Of a stretch of DNA of 59,803 nucleotides, positions 35,605 through 44,555 are shown one piece after another. The stretch comes from Acidobacteriota bacterium. Lineage in GTDB: Bacteria; Acidobacteriota; Holophagae; Thermotomaculales; Thermotomaculaceae. The DNA lies in NCBI GenBank assembly GCA_026986725.1, contig JALSOA010000021.1:1-59803 (forward strand). The letters are read 5' to 3'. Below the pieces are notes generated by a model. The model worked only from the letters and a program-made list of their open reading frames with translations. It was not told where the DNA came from and searched no databases. Position 1 is the first letter of the stretch, and each line of letters starts with the position of its first letter. Position numbers and translations under genes: made by a program.

Positions 35605-36933
35605 TTACAAAAGTTCAGCCGCTCTCTCTGCAAGGAAAGACCTCTCTCCTTTAACAAGGGTGATATGCCCAAAGATAGATTCTCCCTTGAAGTGCTCCAC
35701 CAGGTAAGAGAGGCCATTGGTACTTGCATCAACATAGGGGTTATCGATCTGATACGGATCTCCTGTTAAGACTATTTTTGTTCCCTCTCCGGCCCTTGTA
35801 ATTATGGTTTTTACCTCTAAAGGAGTGAGGTTCTGTGCCTCGTCTATTATTATAAACTGCTGTGGAATACTCCTTCCCCTTATGTAAGTTAAAGGTTCAA
35901 CCTGGAGTATATTCTGGTTCTCCAGTTCCCTGTAAGAGGGAACAGCATACTCCTCATTCCTTGAGATTATAAAATCAAGGTTATCATAAAGAGGTTTCAT
36001 CCAGGGACCCATCTTGCTCTCAATATCTCCCGGCAAAAAACCAATATCCCTGCCCATCGGGATAACAGGCCTTGATATTAGAAGTCTTTTATAGGTGTCC
36101 TGATCCGCAACCTGCATAAGACCGGATGCTATAGCAAGGAGGGTTTTACCTGTTCCAGCCTTTCCAACAAGGGTAACAAGATTAACAGAGGAATCAAGCA
36201 ACAACTCAAATGCATAGATCTGCTGTCTGTTTCTTGGTTTAATCCCCCAGACATCCTCAACAGGGGTTAAAAGTTTAATGACATCAGTACCAAACTCCCC
36301 CGTTTTATAGTACCTTGCAATAGCGGTATTCTTGGGATTTTCAGCATTTATCAGGGTTACAAACTGATTGGGTAAAAGTTCAAGTTCTTTCGGCCTTTCA
36401 ATGACCTTTTCACGATAGATCCTCGATATCAAAATACCGTCGCAGTAATACTCCACCTCTCCCCTGTACAGGTCCTCAATGGAAACCCTATCGCTTTTAT
36501 AATCCTCTGCTTTTACCCCCACAGCATCCGCTTTGATCCTCAAATTGGCATCCTTGGTAACAAAGATAACCTCTTCCCCATGGGGCTCTTTTTCTTTAGT
36601 TAATTCAAGAGCAACATTCAATATTGCATTATCAGCAGCATTGCCGATCTGGGGCCAAAGGTCCACCTGTTTCCTTGAAAACACTATCCTCAGCACCCCG
36701 AGGTTTTCCCCTAACTTAACCCCTTCGTCAAGTCTTCCTTCCTTCCTTAAAGCGTCAAGATACCTTGCAACATATCTTGCATTCCTTCCTATCTCATTCA
36801 TGTTCTTTTTAAACTTGTCTATCTCTTCAATAACAACAATTGGAATGTAAATATCATTTTCTTCAAACCTTTCAAGTGCAGTTGGGTCATGTAAAAGCAC
36901 ATTTGTATCCAGGACAAAACTCTTCTTTGCCAT
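35605..36933 (-). CDS. PIN-PhoH fusion ATPase (PhoH2 type)
   Basis: This 442-residue protein joins an N-terminal PIN ribonuclease domain (about 1-170; acidic residues in VLDTNVLLHD, VIEEIDKFK and VTKDANLRIKAD) to a C-terminal PhoH ATPase (about 225-440). The ATPase has Walker A GKAGTGKT, Walker B FIIIDEAQN and LTGDPYQIDNPY. PhoH2 proteins act as RNA helicase-ribonucleases. Despite the name, no link to phosphate is visible here: no Pho-box repeats precede it. GTGGAGG lies before the ATG. It heads the run to pgsA, the AI-2E protein and comEC, 67 bases downstream of dnaA. Confidence 0.93.
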   Translation of the reverse strand: MAKKSFVLDTNVLLHDPTALERFEENDIYIPIVVIEEIDKFKKNMNEIGRNARYVARYLDALRKEGRLDEGVKLGENLGVLRIVFSRKQVDLWPQIGNAADNAILNVALELTKEKEPHGEEVIFVTKDANLRIKADAVGVKAEDYKSDRVSIEDLYRGEVEYYCDGILISRIYREKVIERPKELELLPNQFVTLINAENPKNTAIARYYKTGEFGTDVIKLLTPVEDVWGIKPRNRQQIYAFELLLDSSVNLVTLVGKAGTGKTLLAIASGLMQVADQDTYKRLLISRPVIPMGRDIGFLPGDIESKMGPWMKPLYDNLDFIISRNEEYAVPSYRELENQNILQVEPLTYIRGRSIPQQFIIIDEAQNLTPLEVKTIITRAGEGTKIVLTGDPYQIDNPYVDASTNGLSYLVEHFKGESIFGHITLVKGERSFLAERAAELL

Positions 36934-37000
36934 AAAAATCCTCCACTATCTTTTAAAAAACTTTAACACAAATCGTTGAATTTTAAAAGGGAAAGAAAAC

Positions 37001-38311
37001 TTATCTCAATGATTGAGTAAAACTGTCAACAAGCCTTCGAAACCTTGGGTCTGAAGCGATCTTCTCTTCCACCTTTGAACATGCGTACATTACCGTTGTA
37101 TGATGCTTGTTACCAAAAGCCCTCCCTATCTCAGGGTAAGACATGTTGGTTAATTGTTTACAGAGGTACATTGCCACCTGCCTTGGAACCACAATACTTC
37201 TTGAATTGTTTTTGTCTTTTAACCTGGAAACCGGGACACGATAATAATCTGCCACCAGTTTCATAATCTTTTCAGGGGTAATCAGCTCCTCATCTTCAAG
37301 GATATCCTTCAATGATTCCTTCGCTATTTCAACAGTAATGGGGCTCTTTTTCAGATTTGCGTAAATGCCGCATTTCTTTAAAGCCCCCTCCAGTTCCCTC
37401 ACATTCTTTCTAAGTTTTTTTGCAATGAAGAAAACCGCATCCTCTTCAATCTTTAAATTAAACACTTTTGCCTTTTTAAACAAGATCGCAATCCTTGTTT
37501 CAAGATCAGGCGGTTGAATATCCGCAATTATGCCCCATTTAAACCTTGAAACAAGCCTGTCCTGAAACTGATAAATATCCCCTGGCAGGGAATCACTTGA
37601 GATCACTATCTGTTTCCTTCTGTCAAATAGGTCGTTAAATGTGTTGAAAAACTCCTCCCTTGTCCCTTCTTTATGGGCAAGAAATTGGATATCATCAACA
37701 AGAAGAACATCAAGTTCCCTGTACCTTTCTCTAAAAGAAGGAAAATTATTGGACCTCACAGCAGAAACATAATCATGGAAGAACCTTTCTGCAGACACGA
37801 GCAGTATTTTTTTATCAGGGTAAATCTCACAAAATCTGTGAGCCACCGCATGCAAAAGGTGAGTCTTCCCAAGCCCGGTATCTCCGTAAATGTAAAGAGG
37901 GTTATAGTTTACCCCGGGTTCTTCAGCCACCGCTTTACATGTTGCAAAAGCAAGTTCATTACTTGGTCCAACAACAAAATTATCAAAGGTATAATCAGGA
38001 TTTAAATTCAATTCCTCTATTCTTTTTTTTATCAAATCCATGTCATTTCTGGCAATCTCTTCTTTTAAATCAGGTATTTGCTTTTTACATACAAAATCAA
38101 TCTCCTCTTCAACACCCATCTCTTTCATCACCTTAACTATGTAATCCCAGTAATAATCCTTTATAAAATCCGCAACCTCTTCAGAGGGAACCCCAACAAG
38201 CAATCTGCCATTGGAAGATTCAATCTCTTCAGTTGACTCAAACCACTCTTTGAACGATTCTTCCGGGATAAACCTTTTTAGCCTTCCCTTTAACTCTTCC
38301 CACATATCCAC
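37001..38311 (-). CDS. dnaA: Chromosomal replication initiator DnaA
   Basis: DnaA binds DnaA boxes, melts oriC and loads the helicase. The 436 residues include domain I (1-80), with WEELKGRLKRFIPEESFKEW, a short linker, and the AAA+ domain (about 110-330) with Walker A GDTGLGKTH and Walker B VLLVDDIQFL. Domain IV has the DNA-binding signature FGNKHHTTVMYACSKVEEKI. The short linker makes it smaller than E. coli DnaA. No dnaN, recF or gyrB follows; PIN-PhoH does. Its leader carries two DnaA-box-like sites, so it probably regulates itself. Confidence 0.96.
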   Translation of the reverse strand: MDMWEELKGRLKRFIPEESFKEWFESTEEIESSNGRLLVGVPSEEVADFIKDYYWDYIVKVMKEMGVEEEIDFVCKKQIPDLKEEIARNDMDLIKKRIEELNLNPDYTFDNFVVGPSNELAFATCKAVAEEPGVNYNPLYIYGDTGLGKTHLLHAVAHRFCEIYPDKKILLVSAERFFHDYVSAVRSNNFPSFRERYRELDVLLVDDIQFLAHKEGTREEFFNTFNDLFDRRKQIVISSDSLPGDIYQFQDRLVSRFKWGIIADIQPPDLETRIAILFKKAKVFNLKIEEDAVFFIAKKLRKNVRELEGALKKCGIYANLKKSPITVEIAKESLKDILEDEELITPEKIMKLVADYYRVPVSRLKDKNNSRSIVVPRQVAMYLCKQLTNMSYPEIGRAFGNKHHTTVMYACSKVEEKIASDPRFRRLVDSFTQSLR

Positions 38312-38323
38312 ACCTTTTCCACA
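38304..38323 (-). promoter_or_regulatory. Two DnaA-box-like sites in the dnaA leader
   Basis: On the minus strand TGTGGAAAA (38323-38315) and TGTGGATAT (38312-38304) each match the consensus TGTGGATAA at 8 of 9 positions. They are in the same orientation, spaced 11 bp start to start. They lie between the predicted transcription start and the start codon, the second overlapping it. This favours autoregulation. Two boxes alone are too few to call an origin. Confidence 0.5.
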
Positions 38324-38354
38324 GTCTGTTAAAAAAATTCACGCTTTCTGCTCA

Positions 38355-38383
38355 ATGATAACACCATGAGATTTTTATATCAA
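38355..38383 (-). promoter_or_regulatory. Promoter of dnaA
   Basis: On the minus strand TTGATA (38383-38378) is followed by 17 bp and TATCAT (38360-38355). The bases before the -10 read TGT, giving an extended -10 TGTTATCAT. The predicted start near 38348 leaves a leader of about 37 bases that contains the DnaA boxes. Confidence 0.62.
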
Positions 38384-38438
38384 CACTGATTTTTTTTAAA
38401 AAACCTAACATTATGAATCAAAAGAAAATAAAAATATT

Positions 38439-38453
38439 ATGCCATTTTGGCAT
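38439..38453. repeat. 15-bp palindrome upstream of the htrA sigma-54 promoter
   Basis: ATGCCATTTTGGCAT has perfect 6-bp arms around TTT. It ends 8 bases upstream of the -24 element. It may bind a regulator of htrA, possibly the NtrC-type protein encoded two genes downstream, although activator sites usually lie further upstream. Confidence 0.5.
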
Positions 38454-38461
38454 GGTTTTTC

Positions 38462-38477
38462 AGGCACAAATTTTGCA
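38462..38477 (+). promoter_or_regulatory. Sigma-54 (-24/-12) promoter of the htrA operon
   Basis: AGGCAC-AAATT-TTGCA matches the sigma-54 consensus TGGCAC-N5-TTGCA at all but the first base. The invariant GG (38463-38464) and GC (38475-38476) are separated by exactly 10 bases. The expected start is near 38488, giving a leader of about 25 bases with GGAGGTG placed correctly before the ATG at 38513. The third gene of the operon encodes a sigma-54 activator. Confidence 0.72.
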
Positions 38478-38512
38478 TAAAAATCTAATGAAAACATATT
38501 GTGGAGGTGAAC

Positions 38513-39961
38513 ATGATGAAGAGGTTAAAATTCGGGATAACGATAGCACTGGTTGCTGTTGCGGCTTTCGGGTGGGGATACCTTTTCAGGGATTTAACAA
38601 CCGGCCATCCTAAAAAGGTGTATGCTGCAACAACAAAAAAGATCGTAACCCTTCCTGACTTTTCAGGAATAGCAGAAACGGTAAATCCTGCCGTGGTGAC
38701 AATAGAATCCACCGTTGTTTTTCAACACCCGGCAATATCCCCCTTTGCAAACGACGACTTCTTCAGATTCTTTTTTGGCCCAGACTTCCAACCCCAACCG
38801 AGAACACAGAAACAGGTAAGCTGGGGATCGGGTTTTATAATCTCAAAAGACGGGTACATCGTTACTAACAACCATGTTATAGACAAAGCAAAGAAGATAG
38901 TGATAACCTTGAAAGATGGAAGGAAGTTTGACGCAAAAGTGGTGGGAACAGATCCAGAAATAGACATAGCCCTTTTAAAGATTGACGCAAAAAATCTGCA
39001 ATCCGTTCCCCTTGGTGACTCTGACAAGGTGAAGGTTGGAGAATGGGTAATTGCAATAGGAAATCCACTAATGTACGATCATACAGTAACCGCAGGGATA
39101 ATCTCTGCAAAGGGCAGAAAACTCGGCTCAGGCCTTGAGTCCTTCCTTCAAACAGACGCTGCAATAAACTTCGGTAACAGCGGTGGCCCTCTGGTGAACA
39201 TGAATGGAGAAGTGATCGGTGTAAACACTGCAATTTCTGCACAGGGGCAGAACATAGGGTTTGCAGTACCTATAAACATGGTAAAAAGCATACTGCCAGA
39301 CCTTAAAAAGTACGGAAAAGTTGAGAGAGGAGCACTGGGAGTCACTGTTTCAAAGCTGTCAGAAACAGACAAAAAGGCATTTGGGATAGACCACGGAGCC
39401 CTGGTTCAAACGGTTCAACCTGGAATGGCCGCAGACAGGGCAGGGATAAAGCCCTACGACATAATAATAAAGGTTGACAACAACAAAATTAAAACAAACG
39501 ATGACCTTGTAAGCATAATTTCCTCTCACAAACCTGGTGATACCGTAAAAATAACGGTTTTCAGAAATGGGCAGAAAAAGAAATTTAAGGTTAAACTGGA
39601 CTCAAGAAGTGATTTCAATGGAAAAGGAAGGGAAAACAGCAAAGAAGAACAGAACAATACCCCGAAGTCGATCAAAGAGAAACTTGGCTTCTCGGTTATG
39701 GACATAACCCCAAGATTAAAATATCAACTGAGATTACCTGAAGACTTGAACGGAGTGGTAATTACAGATATTGATCCTCTGAGTGAAGCCTATGATAAAT
39801 TTTTAAGAGAGGGTACAATAATAACCGAGTTAAACAGAAAACCTGTTATGAGTGCATCTCAATTTGTAAGAGAGATCGCAAAAACCAAAAAAGGTGATAT
39901 AATTATTTTGAAGGTTTACCAGCAGGGTTCATTCAGGATACTTTCACTGGAGGTTAAATGA
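38513..39961 (+). CDS. degP: Periplasmic serine protease HtrA/DegP with two PDZ domains
   Basis: This 482-residue trypsin-like protease/chaperone acts on misfolded envelope proteins. An N-terminal membrane anchor or signal peptide covers about 5-22. The catalytic triad is complete: His121 in TNNHVID, Asp151 in DIALLKID and Ser223 in FGNSGGPL. PDZ1 is at about 270-360 and PDZ2 at about 385-480, joined by a polar linker. ATG 38513 is preferred because GGAGGTG lies just upstream. A GTG at 38501 would contain that ribosome binding site. It heads an operon with a transglutaminase-like protein and a sigma-54 activator, behind a sigma-54 promoter. Confidence 0.94.
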   Translation: MMKRLKFGITIALVAVAAFGWGYLFRDLTTGHPKKVYAATTKKIVTLPDFSGIAETVNPAVVTIESTVVFQHPAISPFANDDFFRFFFGPDFQPQPRTQKQVSWGSGFIISKDGYIVTNNHVIDKAKKIVITLKDGRKFDAKVVGTDPEIDIALLKIDAKNLQSVPLGDSDKVKVGEWVIAIGNPLMYDHTVTAGIISAKGRKLGSGLESFLQTDAAINFGNSGGPLVNMNGEVIGVNTAISAQGQNIGFAVPINMVKSILPDLKKYGKVERGALGVTVSKLSETDKKAFGIDHGALVQTVQPGMAADRAGIKPYDIIIKVDNNKIKTNDDLVSIISSHKPGDTVKITVFRNGQKKKFKVKLDSRSDFNGKGRENSKEEQNNTPKSIKEKLGFSVMDITPRLKYQLRLPEDLNGVVITDIDPLSEAYDKFLREGTIITELNRKPVMSASQFVREIAKTKKGDIIILKVYQQGSFRILSLEVK

Positions 39962-41739
39962 AAAAATTACCGATAATCTTTCTCTTCTTGATAACTATAA
40001 GCGGCTGGGCAACCAGCCGTTTTTCTGTTTATATAAACGATCAAAAAGCGGGCAATATAACCGTTGAAAGGCTTGAAAAAGGCTCAAAAATCATAACAAC
40101 CACAGTTGAGACAATGGTGGTAAAAAGAGGCTCTTCAATAATTAAAACCAGAAATACTTATAAAACAATTGAAACCAAAAAAGGGGGATTTGTATCACTG
40201 GAATTTAAAGCACTTGAAAAACAATTAACCCTGTTTCCTCGATTCAAAATCACAATTTCAGGTAACAAAGCAACCCTTCATCTCCCTTCAGGCAACAAAA
40301 CCTTTAATGTTGAATCTCCAAAAATAAAACAGGATTTTGGAGAGCAATTGACCCTTAAAGAAATGATAAAAAAAGGGGAAAAAGAAAAAGAATACCTAAA
40401 ATTTGATCCATCCATTATGGGATTTGACCACATAAAAGTTAGATTTTTAAAAAAAACAGGAAAGGGATACCTTTTTGCCATCACATCAAAAGAGACGGGA
40501 TTAACAGAAAAAAGAATTGTAAATAAAAACGGAGAAATGATATTCTCTGAAATGAATTATGCAGGCATAAAGTTCAGAATAGAAAAAGAAGAAGTATCCA
40601 GTTTAAAAGAAAAAAAATCACCCCCCCAGGTGTTCACCCCATCACTCATAAAAATCAATTACTTCTTTCCCCACGGGGAAAAAGTGTCCTCAATAAAATA
40701 CAAACTTACAAACAAAAAAGCCTACAATTTTACAGCATTAAAATTCAATAATCAGTACATTGAAAAAATCAGCGAAAAAGAATGCGTACTCACCGTAAAA
40801 AGGGCTTATCTGCCTGAAAACCCATTTGTGAAAAAAGACAGTCAGTACCTCAAGTCCAATTCAATTATTAACCTTGAAAATCCGGAACTTGCACATATTG
40901 TCCGCCAGATAAAAAAAGAAAGCAAAAATACCCGTCAATTTATAGAAAAAACAGTTCATTTCGTCTTTAACTTTATCACAGATAAGAATTTCGACAGCAT
41001 AATCTCCCCAACGGACACCATTATTAAAACAAGAAGCGGTGATTGTACAGAACACTCCTTTTTAACAGTTGCAATACTGAGAAAGGCCGGTATCCCTGCA
41101 AGGTGCGTTGTGGGATTGGTAAGCATTGACAATATTTTTGGATATCACATGTGGGTTGAAGTCGAACTAAATGGAAGGTGGTATCCGGTTGACCCCACAT
41201 TGAATCAGGTATCTCCTGATCCCTCTCACATAAGACTGGACAGGTTTTTAATCACCCCACAAAGCATTAAAACAGTTTACAAAACAGTGTTACCATTGCT
41301 AAACTCCCTCTCCATAACACCACAAACGATAACTTTTCAAGATGGCAAAAAGATTGAAGACCCACAACACTTCTTTGAAAAACTGTTCAAGGCAAAAACC
41401 ACAGGTTTTGACACGGAACACTCATTGTTTCTATTAAAGGGGGAAGAGGGGATATTTGAAAAAGAAGTATATCTTGCATCCCTTTTCAGCAACAAAAAAA
41501 GGCAGATAGAACAGGCATTGAGAATGTTTAACAAATGGAAATTTTACACCCAGGACATAAAGGGTCAGAATACCCTGTTATTTTTAACCAGAAAAAAAAT
41601 GGCCTGTGTGTTTTCAAGAAGATCAACACTTATCATTTTTGTGATAAAAACAAAAAGACCAATAAAGATGGAAAACCTGAAAAAGTACTGTCAGAATAAA
41701 TTTATAGAGGTAATTGGCAGATGTCAGACAGAATTTTAA
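39958..41739 (+). CDS. Exported transglutaminase-like protein
   Basis: This is a 593-residue protein with a signal peptide (about 1-19). The first 300 residues are beta-rich and unassigned. A transglutaminase-like core follows at about 315-425 with the full Cys-His-Asp triad: Cys363 in SGDCTEHS, His397 in GYHMWVEV and Asp412 in WYPVDPTLNQ. Such domains act as proteases or acyltransferases. The last 150 residues have no recognised domain. It overlaps htrA by 4 bases (ATGA) and the regulator gene by 19, so all three are translated together. Function in the envelope is inferred from the signal peptide and the HtrA partner. Confidence 0.85.
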   Translation: MKKLPIIFLFLITISGWATSRFSVYINDQKAGNITVERLEKGSKIITTTVETMVVKRGSSIIKTRNTYKTIETKKGGFVSLEFKALEKQLTLFPRFKITISGNKATLHLPSGNKTFNVESPKIKQDFGEQLTLKEMIKKGEKEKEYLKFDPSIMGFDHIKVRFLKKTGKGYLFAITSKETGLTEKRIVNKNGEMIFSEMNYAGIKFRIEKEEVSSLKEKKSPPQVFTPSLIKINYFFPHGEKVSSIKYKLTNKKAYNFTALKFNNQYIEKISEKECVLTVKRAYLPENPFVKKDSQYLKSNSIINLENPELAHIVRQIKKESKNTRQFIEKTVHFVFNFITDKNFDSIISPTDTIIKTRSGDCTEHSFLTVAILRKAGIPARCVVGLVSIDNIFGYHMWVEVELNGRWYPVDPTLNQVSPDPSHIRLDRFLITPQSIKTVYKTVLPLLNSLSITPQTITFQDGKKIEDPQHFFEKLFKAKTTGFDTEHSLFLLKGEEGIFEKEVYLASLFSNKKRQIEQALRMFNKWKFYTQDIKGQNTLLFLTRKKMACVFSRRSTLIIFVIKTKRPIKMENLKKYCQNKFIEVIGRCQTEF

Positions 41740-43079
41740 TAGTTGATGATGAAACAAACATAAGGATAACTTTAAAAACCATACTTGAAGAAGAGGGATA
41801 TCAATGCCTTATCGCTTCAAACGGCAAAGAGGCAATAGATATTTTATCTGAAAACGAAGTTGACCTTGTTATAACCGATATATGGATGGAAAACATTGAC
41901 GGGATACAACTTATTGAGCACATTAAAAAGAGAAATATTGATGCAGAGATAATAGTAATTTCTGGCCACGCAACAATAGAACTGGCTGTTAAAGCGACAA
42001 AAAAAGGGGCTTTTGATTTCCTTGAAAAACCACTTTCATTTGACAAACTCTTGCTTGTTGTAAAAAATGCCATAGACAGAAAGAAGCTGAAAGAAAAAAA
42101 CAGGAGATTACTTGAAGAATTAAACAGAAAAACACCATTGATCGGGAACTCTCCACTTTTTCAAAAATTGCTTGAAGACATTGAACTTGCGGCTCCATCA
42201 GACGGAAGAATATTAATCTACGGGGAAAATGGAAGTGGAAAAGAGGTCGTTGCAAAGGCAATACATTACAAATCAAAAAGGGCCCACATGCCCTTAATAG
42301 ATGTGAACTGTGCGGCAATACCTGAGGAACTCATCGAAAGCGAATTGTTTGGACACAAAAAGGGGGCATTCACGGGAGCGATAGAAAACAAGAAAGGGAA
42401 ATTTTTAGTTGCAAATGGTGGGACACTTTTCCTCGATGAAATAGGTGACATGAGTCTCAAAACACAGGCAAAATTACTGAGGGTTCTGGAGGAGAACAAA
42501 ATCACCCCCTTAGGGGATACAAGGTCTTACTCTGTCGATGTAAGGATAATTGCTGCCACAAACAAAAAACTTCAGCAGGAAATTGAAAAAGGAAACTTTA
42601 GAAAAGACCTGTACTACCGTTTAAATGTTATTGAACTCTATGTCCCCTCATTGAGGGAAAGGATAGAGGACATACCGCTCCTTGTTGAATTTTTTATAAA
42701 ACAATTCTCTATTGAAAAAAAGATACCCCCCAAAGAGATAACAAACGATGCAATGAATATTCTTATGTCATACAGCTGGCCCGGTAATGTGAGAGAATTG
42801 AAAAACCTTATTGAAAGGCTTATGATAATGGTGCAGGAAAACAAAATAATGCCGGACCACATCCCCTATCCGGTAAACAAAACAACACCCAAAGAGAATG
42901 GCCTACTATCCTTAAAAGATGCAAAGGAGGAATTTGAAAGAGAATACATTGCAAAGGCACTCAAAATAACCCACTGGAACATAAGCCAGGCTGCAAAATT
43001 GCTGGGTATAGAGAGAAGTTACCTTCACAAAAAGATCAAAAAGTATAACATAGAATTTAACGAAGAAATAAATCAGTAA
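41721..43079 (+). CDS. NtrX-like sigma-54 response regulator of the htrA operon
   Basis: This 452-residue regulator has a receiver (1-120) with phosphoacceptor Asp53 in VITDIWMENIDG and lysine in FLEKPLSF. The AAA+ domain (about 130-370) has Walker A GENGSGKE and an intact GAFTGA loop. A Fis-type helix-turn-helix (about 410-450) ends the protein, with HWNISQAAKLLGIERSYLHKKIKKYNI. Overall it resembles NtrX. It is encoded directly after htrA and the transglutaminase-like gene, with a sigma-54 promoter at the head of that operon. This suggests it activates its own operon. No kinase gene is adjacent. Confidence 0.93.
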   Translation: MSDRILIVDDETNIRITLKTILEEEGYQCLIASNGKEAIDILSENEVDLVITDIWMENIDGIQLIEHIKKRNIDAEIIVISGHATIELAVKATKKGAFDFLEKPLSFDKLLLVVKNAIDRKKLKEKNRRLLEELNRKTPLIGNSPLFQKLLEDIELAAPSDGRILIYGENGSGKEVVAKAIHYKSKRAHMPLIDVNCAAIPEELIESELFGHKKGAFTGAIENKKGKFLVANGGTLFLDEIGDMSLKTQAKLLRVLEENKITPLGDTRSYSVDVRIIAATNKKLQQEIEKGNFRKDLYYRLNVIELYVPSLRERIEDIPLLVEFFIKQFSIEKKIPPKEITNDAMNILMSYSWPGNVRELKNLIERLMIMVQENKIMPDHIPYPVNKTTPKENGLLSLKDAKEEFEREYIAKALKITHWNISQAAKLLGIERSYLHKKIKKYNIEFNEEINQ

Positions 43080-43091
43080 AAAGGAGGGAAC

Positions 43092-44108
43092 ATGCCAGAT
43101 GCAATAATGTGGTACATTGCAATTGCAGGTCAGCAACAGGGTCCATTCGGTAAAGAAGACATCGTAAACAGGATTAAAAACGGGGAACTTAACCAGGATA
43201 CCCTTGTTTATGCTCATGGAATTACCACAAACTGGACAAAAATATCCGAGATACCTGATTTTGCCCGCTACTTCACAGGAGTAAGCGCTCCACCGGTACC
43301 ATCGGTTCCCGGTAACCAAAAAGCCCATGAGATAGATTACAGGGTATTTGGGGATGATCTGCAATTCGTCGAAATTGAGCTTGACCCTGGAGAAACCGTT
43401 GTTGCTGAAGCAGGGGCAATGATGTACATGGAAAACGGAATAGAAATGGAAGCTAAATTTGGGGACGGCTCCAGCGAAAGTCAGGGCTTTATGGGGAAAA
43501 TATTAAGTGCTGGCAAAAGGCTTTTAACAGGTGAATCACTTTTTATGACTCATTTTACAAACAGGGGAAGCGGAAAGAAAAAGGTGGCTTTTGGCGCACC
43601 CTATCCGGGAAAAATAGTACCTGTTGACCTGAAAGAAGTTGGTGGAACCCTGCTATGTCAGAAGGATGCTTTTTTATGCTGTGCAAAAGGCATCTCAGTG
43701 GGAATAGCATTTCAGAAAAAAATAGGAGTGGGACTGTTTGGTGGAGAAGGGTTTATTATGGAAAAACTTGAGGGAGACGGGCTTGTATTTATGCACGCTG
43801 GCGGAACCATTATTGAAAAAACCCTTTCAGCAGGTCAACAATTCAAAGTTGACACAGGCTGTATAGTTGCCTATCAACCAACAGTCAATTACGATGTGCA
43901 ATTTACAGGCAGTATAAAAACCTCCCTATTCGGTGGGGAAGGGTTGTTTCTTGCAACATTGACAGGCCCAGGTAGAATCTGGTTACAATCCCTTCCGTTT
44001 TCAAGACTTGCCGATAGAATTTACTCAGCAGCCCCCCAGACTGGAGGGAACAGAGTTGGGGAGGGCTCAATATTAGGGAGTCTTGGAGACCTTATAGACG
44101 GTGATTGA
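43092..44108 (+). CDS. GYF_2-AIM24 (TIGR00266) family protein
   Basis: This 338-residue cytoplasmic protein begins with a GYF_2 domain (about 5-58: [20 protein letters not shown] with further W and P positions), a module that usually binds proline-rich peptides. A short proline linker ([11 protein letters not shown]) follows. The AIM24/TIGR00266 domain (about 75-325) shows [34 protein letters not shown] and the final [20 protein letters not shown]24-family proteins exist in bacteria and in mitochondria. Their bacterial role is unclear. AAGGAGGG precedes the ATG, 12 bases after the regulator. It ends at a terminator. Confidence 0.85.
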   Translation: MPDAIMWYIAIAGQQQGPFGKEDIVNRIKNGELNQDTLVYAHGITTNWTKISEIPDFARYFTGVSAPPVPSVPGNQKAHEIDYRVFGDDLQFVEIELDPGETVVAEAGAMMYMENGIEMEAKFGDGSSESQGFMGKILSAGKRLLTGESLFMTHFTNRGSGKKKVAFGAPYPGKIVPVDLKEVGGTLLCQKDAFLCCAKGISVGIAFQKKIGVGLFGGEGFIMEKLEGDGLVFMHAGGTIIEKTLSAGQQFKVDTGCIVAYQPTVNYDVQFTGSIKTSLFGGEGLFLATLTGPGRIWLQSLPFSRLADRIYSAAPQTGGNRVGEGSILGSLGDLIDGD

Positions 44109-44127
44109 TTTTAACTTTTCAATAAAC

Positions 44128-44148
44128 AAGGGGGTTAACCCCTTTTTT
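44128..44148 (+). terminator. Rho-independent terminator after the AIM24 gene
   Basis: AAGGGG (44128-44133) pairs with CCCCTT (44139-44144) around a 5-base loop, followed by a T run to 44148. The last T is also the first base of the cheW extended -10 element, so terminator and next promoter are fused. Confidence 0.78.
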
Positions 44149-44156
44149 GTTATAAT
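44148..44156 (+). promoter_or_regulatory. Extended -10 promoter of the cheW-like gene, leaderless layout
   Basis: TGTTATAAT is a perfect extended -10. Six bases (44157-44162) follow before the ATG at 44163, which places the predicted +1 on the start codon. There is no -35 and no Shine-Dalgarno sequence, because the region upstream is the terminator hairpin. Confidence 0.6.
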
Positions 44157-44162
44157 AATGCC

Positions 44163-44555
44163 ATGCAAACTCTTTTAATTGCAAGAATAGGAAAAAACAA
44201 CATAGCCATTGATATAAAGTACATACACTTTATAATAAGAAACAACGGTATCGTGAAACTCCCCCACATGCCAGACTGGATGGAAGGAATTATCTCATAC
44301 AGGGACAGGGTTATCCCCGTTTTCAACAACAAACAAAAATTTGGGTTTGAAAACGATTCCGGTGAAAGGAAGAGGATTATTTTAGTTGAAGCACAAGAAA
44401 ACACACTGTTTGGAATAAACATTGATCAATACTTTGGAATTGAAAAGGCAAACGAAAATGGTACAACATTGAAACTTAAAGACAATCTTGTATCAGTCAT
44501 TGATGTTGAAAAATTGATAGATGATAAAGAGGTTGAGTTTGCAAAAAAACTTTGA
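44163..44555 (+). CDS. Stand-alone CheW-like domain protein
   Basis: This is a 130-residue single CheW fold. The segment MPDWMEGIISYRDRVIPVFNN is the conserved CheW core, with the strand VSVIDVEKLI near the C-terminus. CheW couples receptors to CheA in chemosensory arrays. No other chemotaxis gene is nearby, and it pairs with an LpxH-like hydrolase that overlaps its 3' end. It may act in a distant chemosensory cluster or have been adopted for another signalling protein. Translation probably starts on a leaderless mRNA. Confidence 0.8.
   Translation: MQTLLIARIGKNNIAIDIKYIHFIIRNNGIVKLPHMPDWMEGIISYRDRVIPVFNNKQKFGFENDSGERKRIILVEAQENTLFGINIDQYFGIEKANENGTTLKLKDNLVSVIDVEKLIDDKEVEFAKKL

Noticed and set aside
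35595-35735. Longer N-terminus of PgsA from 35735
   Set aside because: The extra 47 residues run inside the PhoH gene and lack family similarity. AAAGGAG sits at the start at 35594.
35605-36933. PhoH as a member of the phosphate regulon
   Set aside because: No 11-bp TTAACA repeats precede it. The name is historical and the protein is a PIN-ATPase.
38304-38512. Replication origin next to dnaA
   Set aside because: Only two near-consensus DnaA boxes are visible and no clear unwinding region with box clusters. dnaN is not adjacent. The two boxes are better explained as autoregulation.
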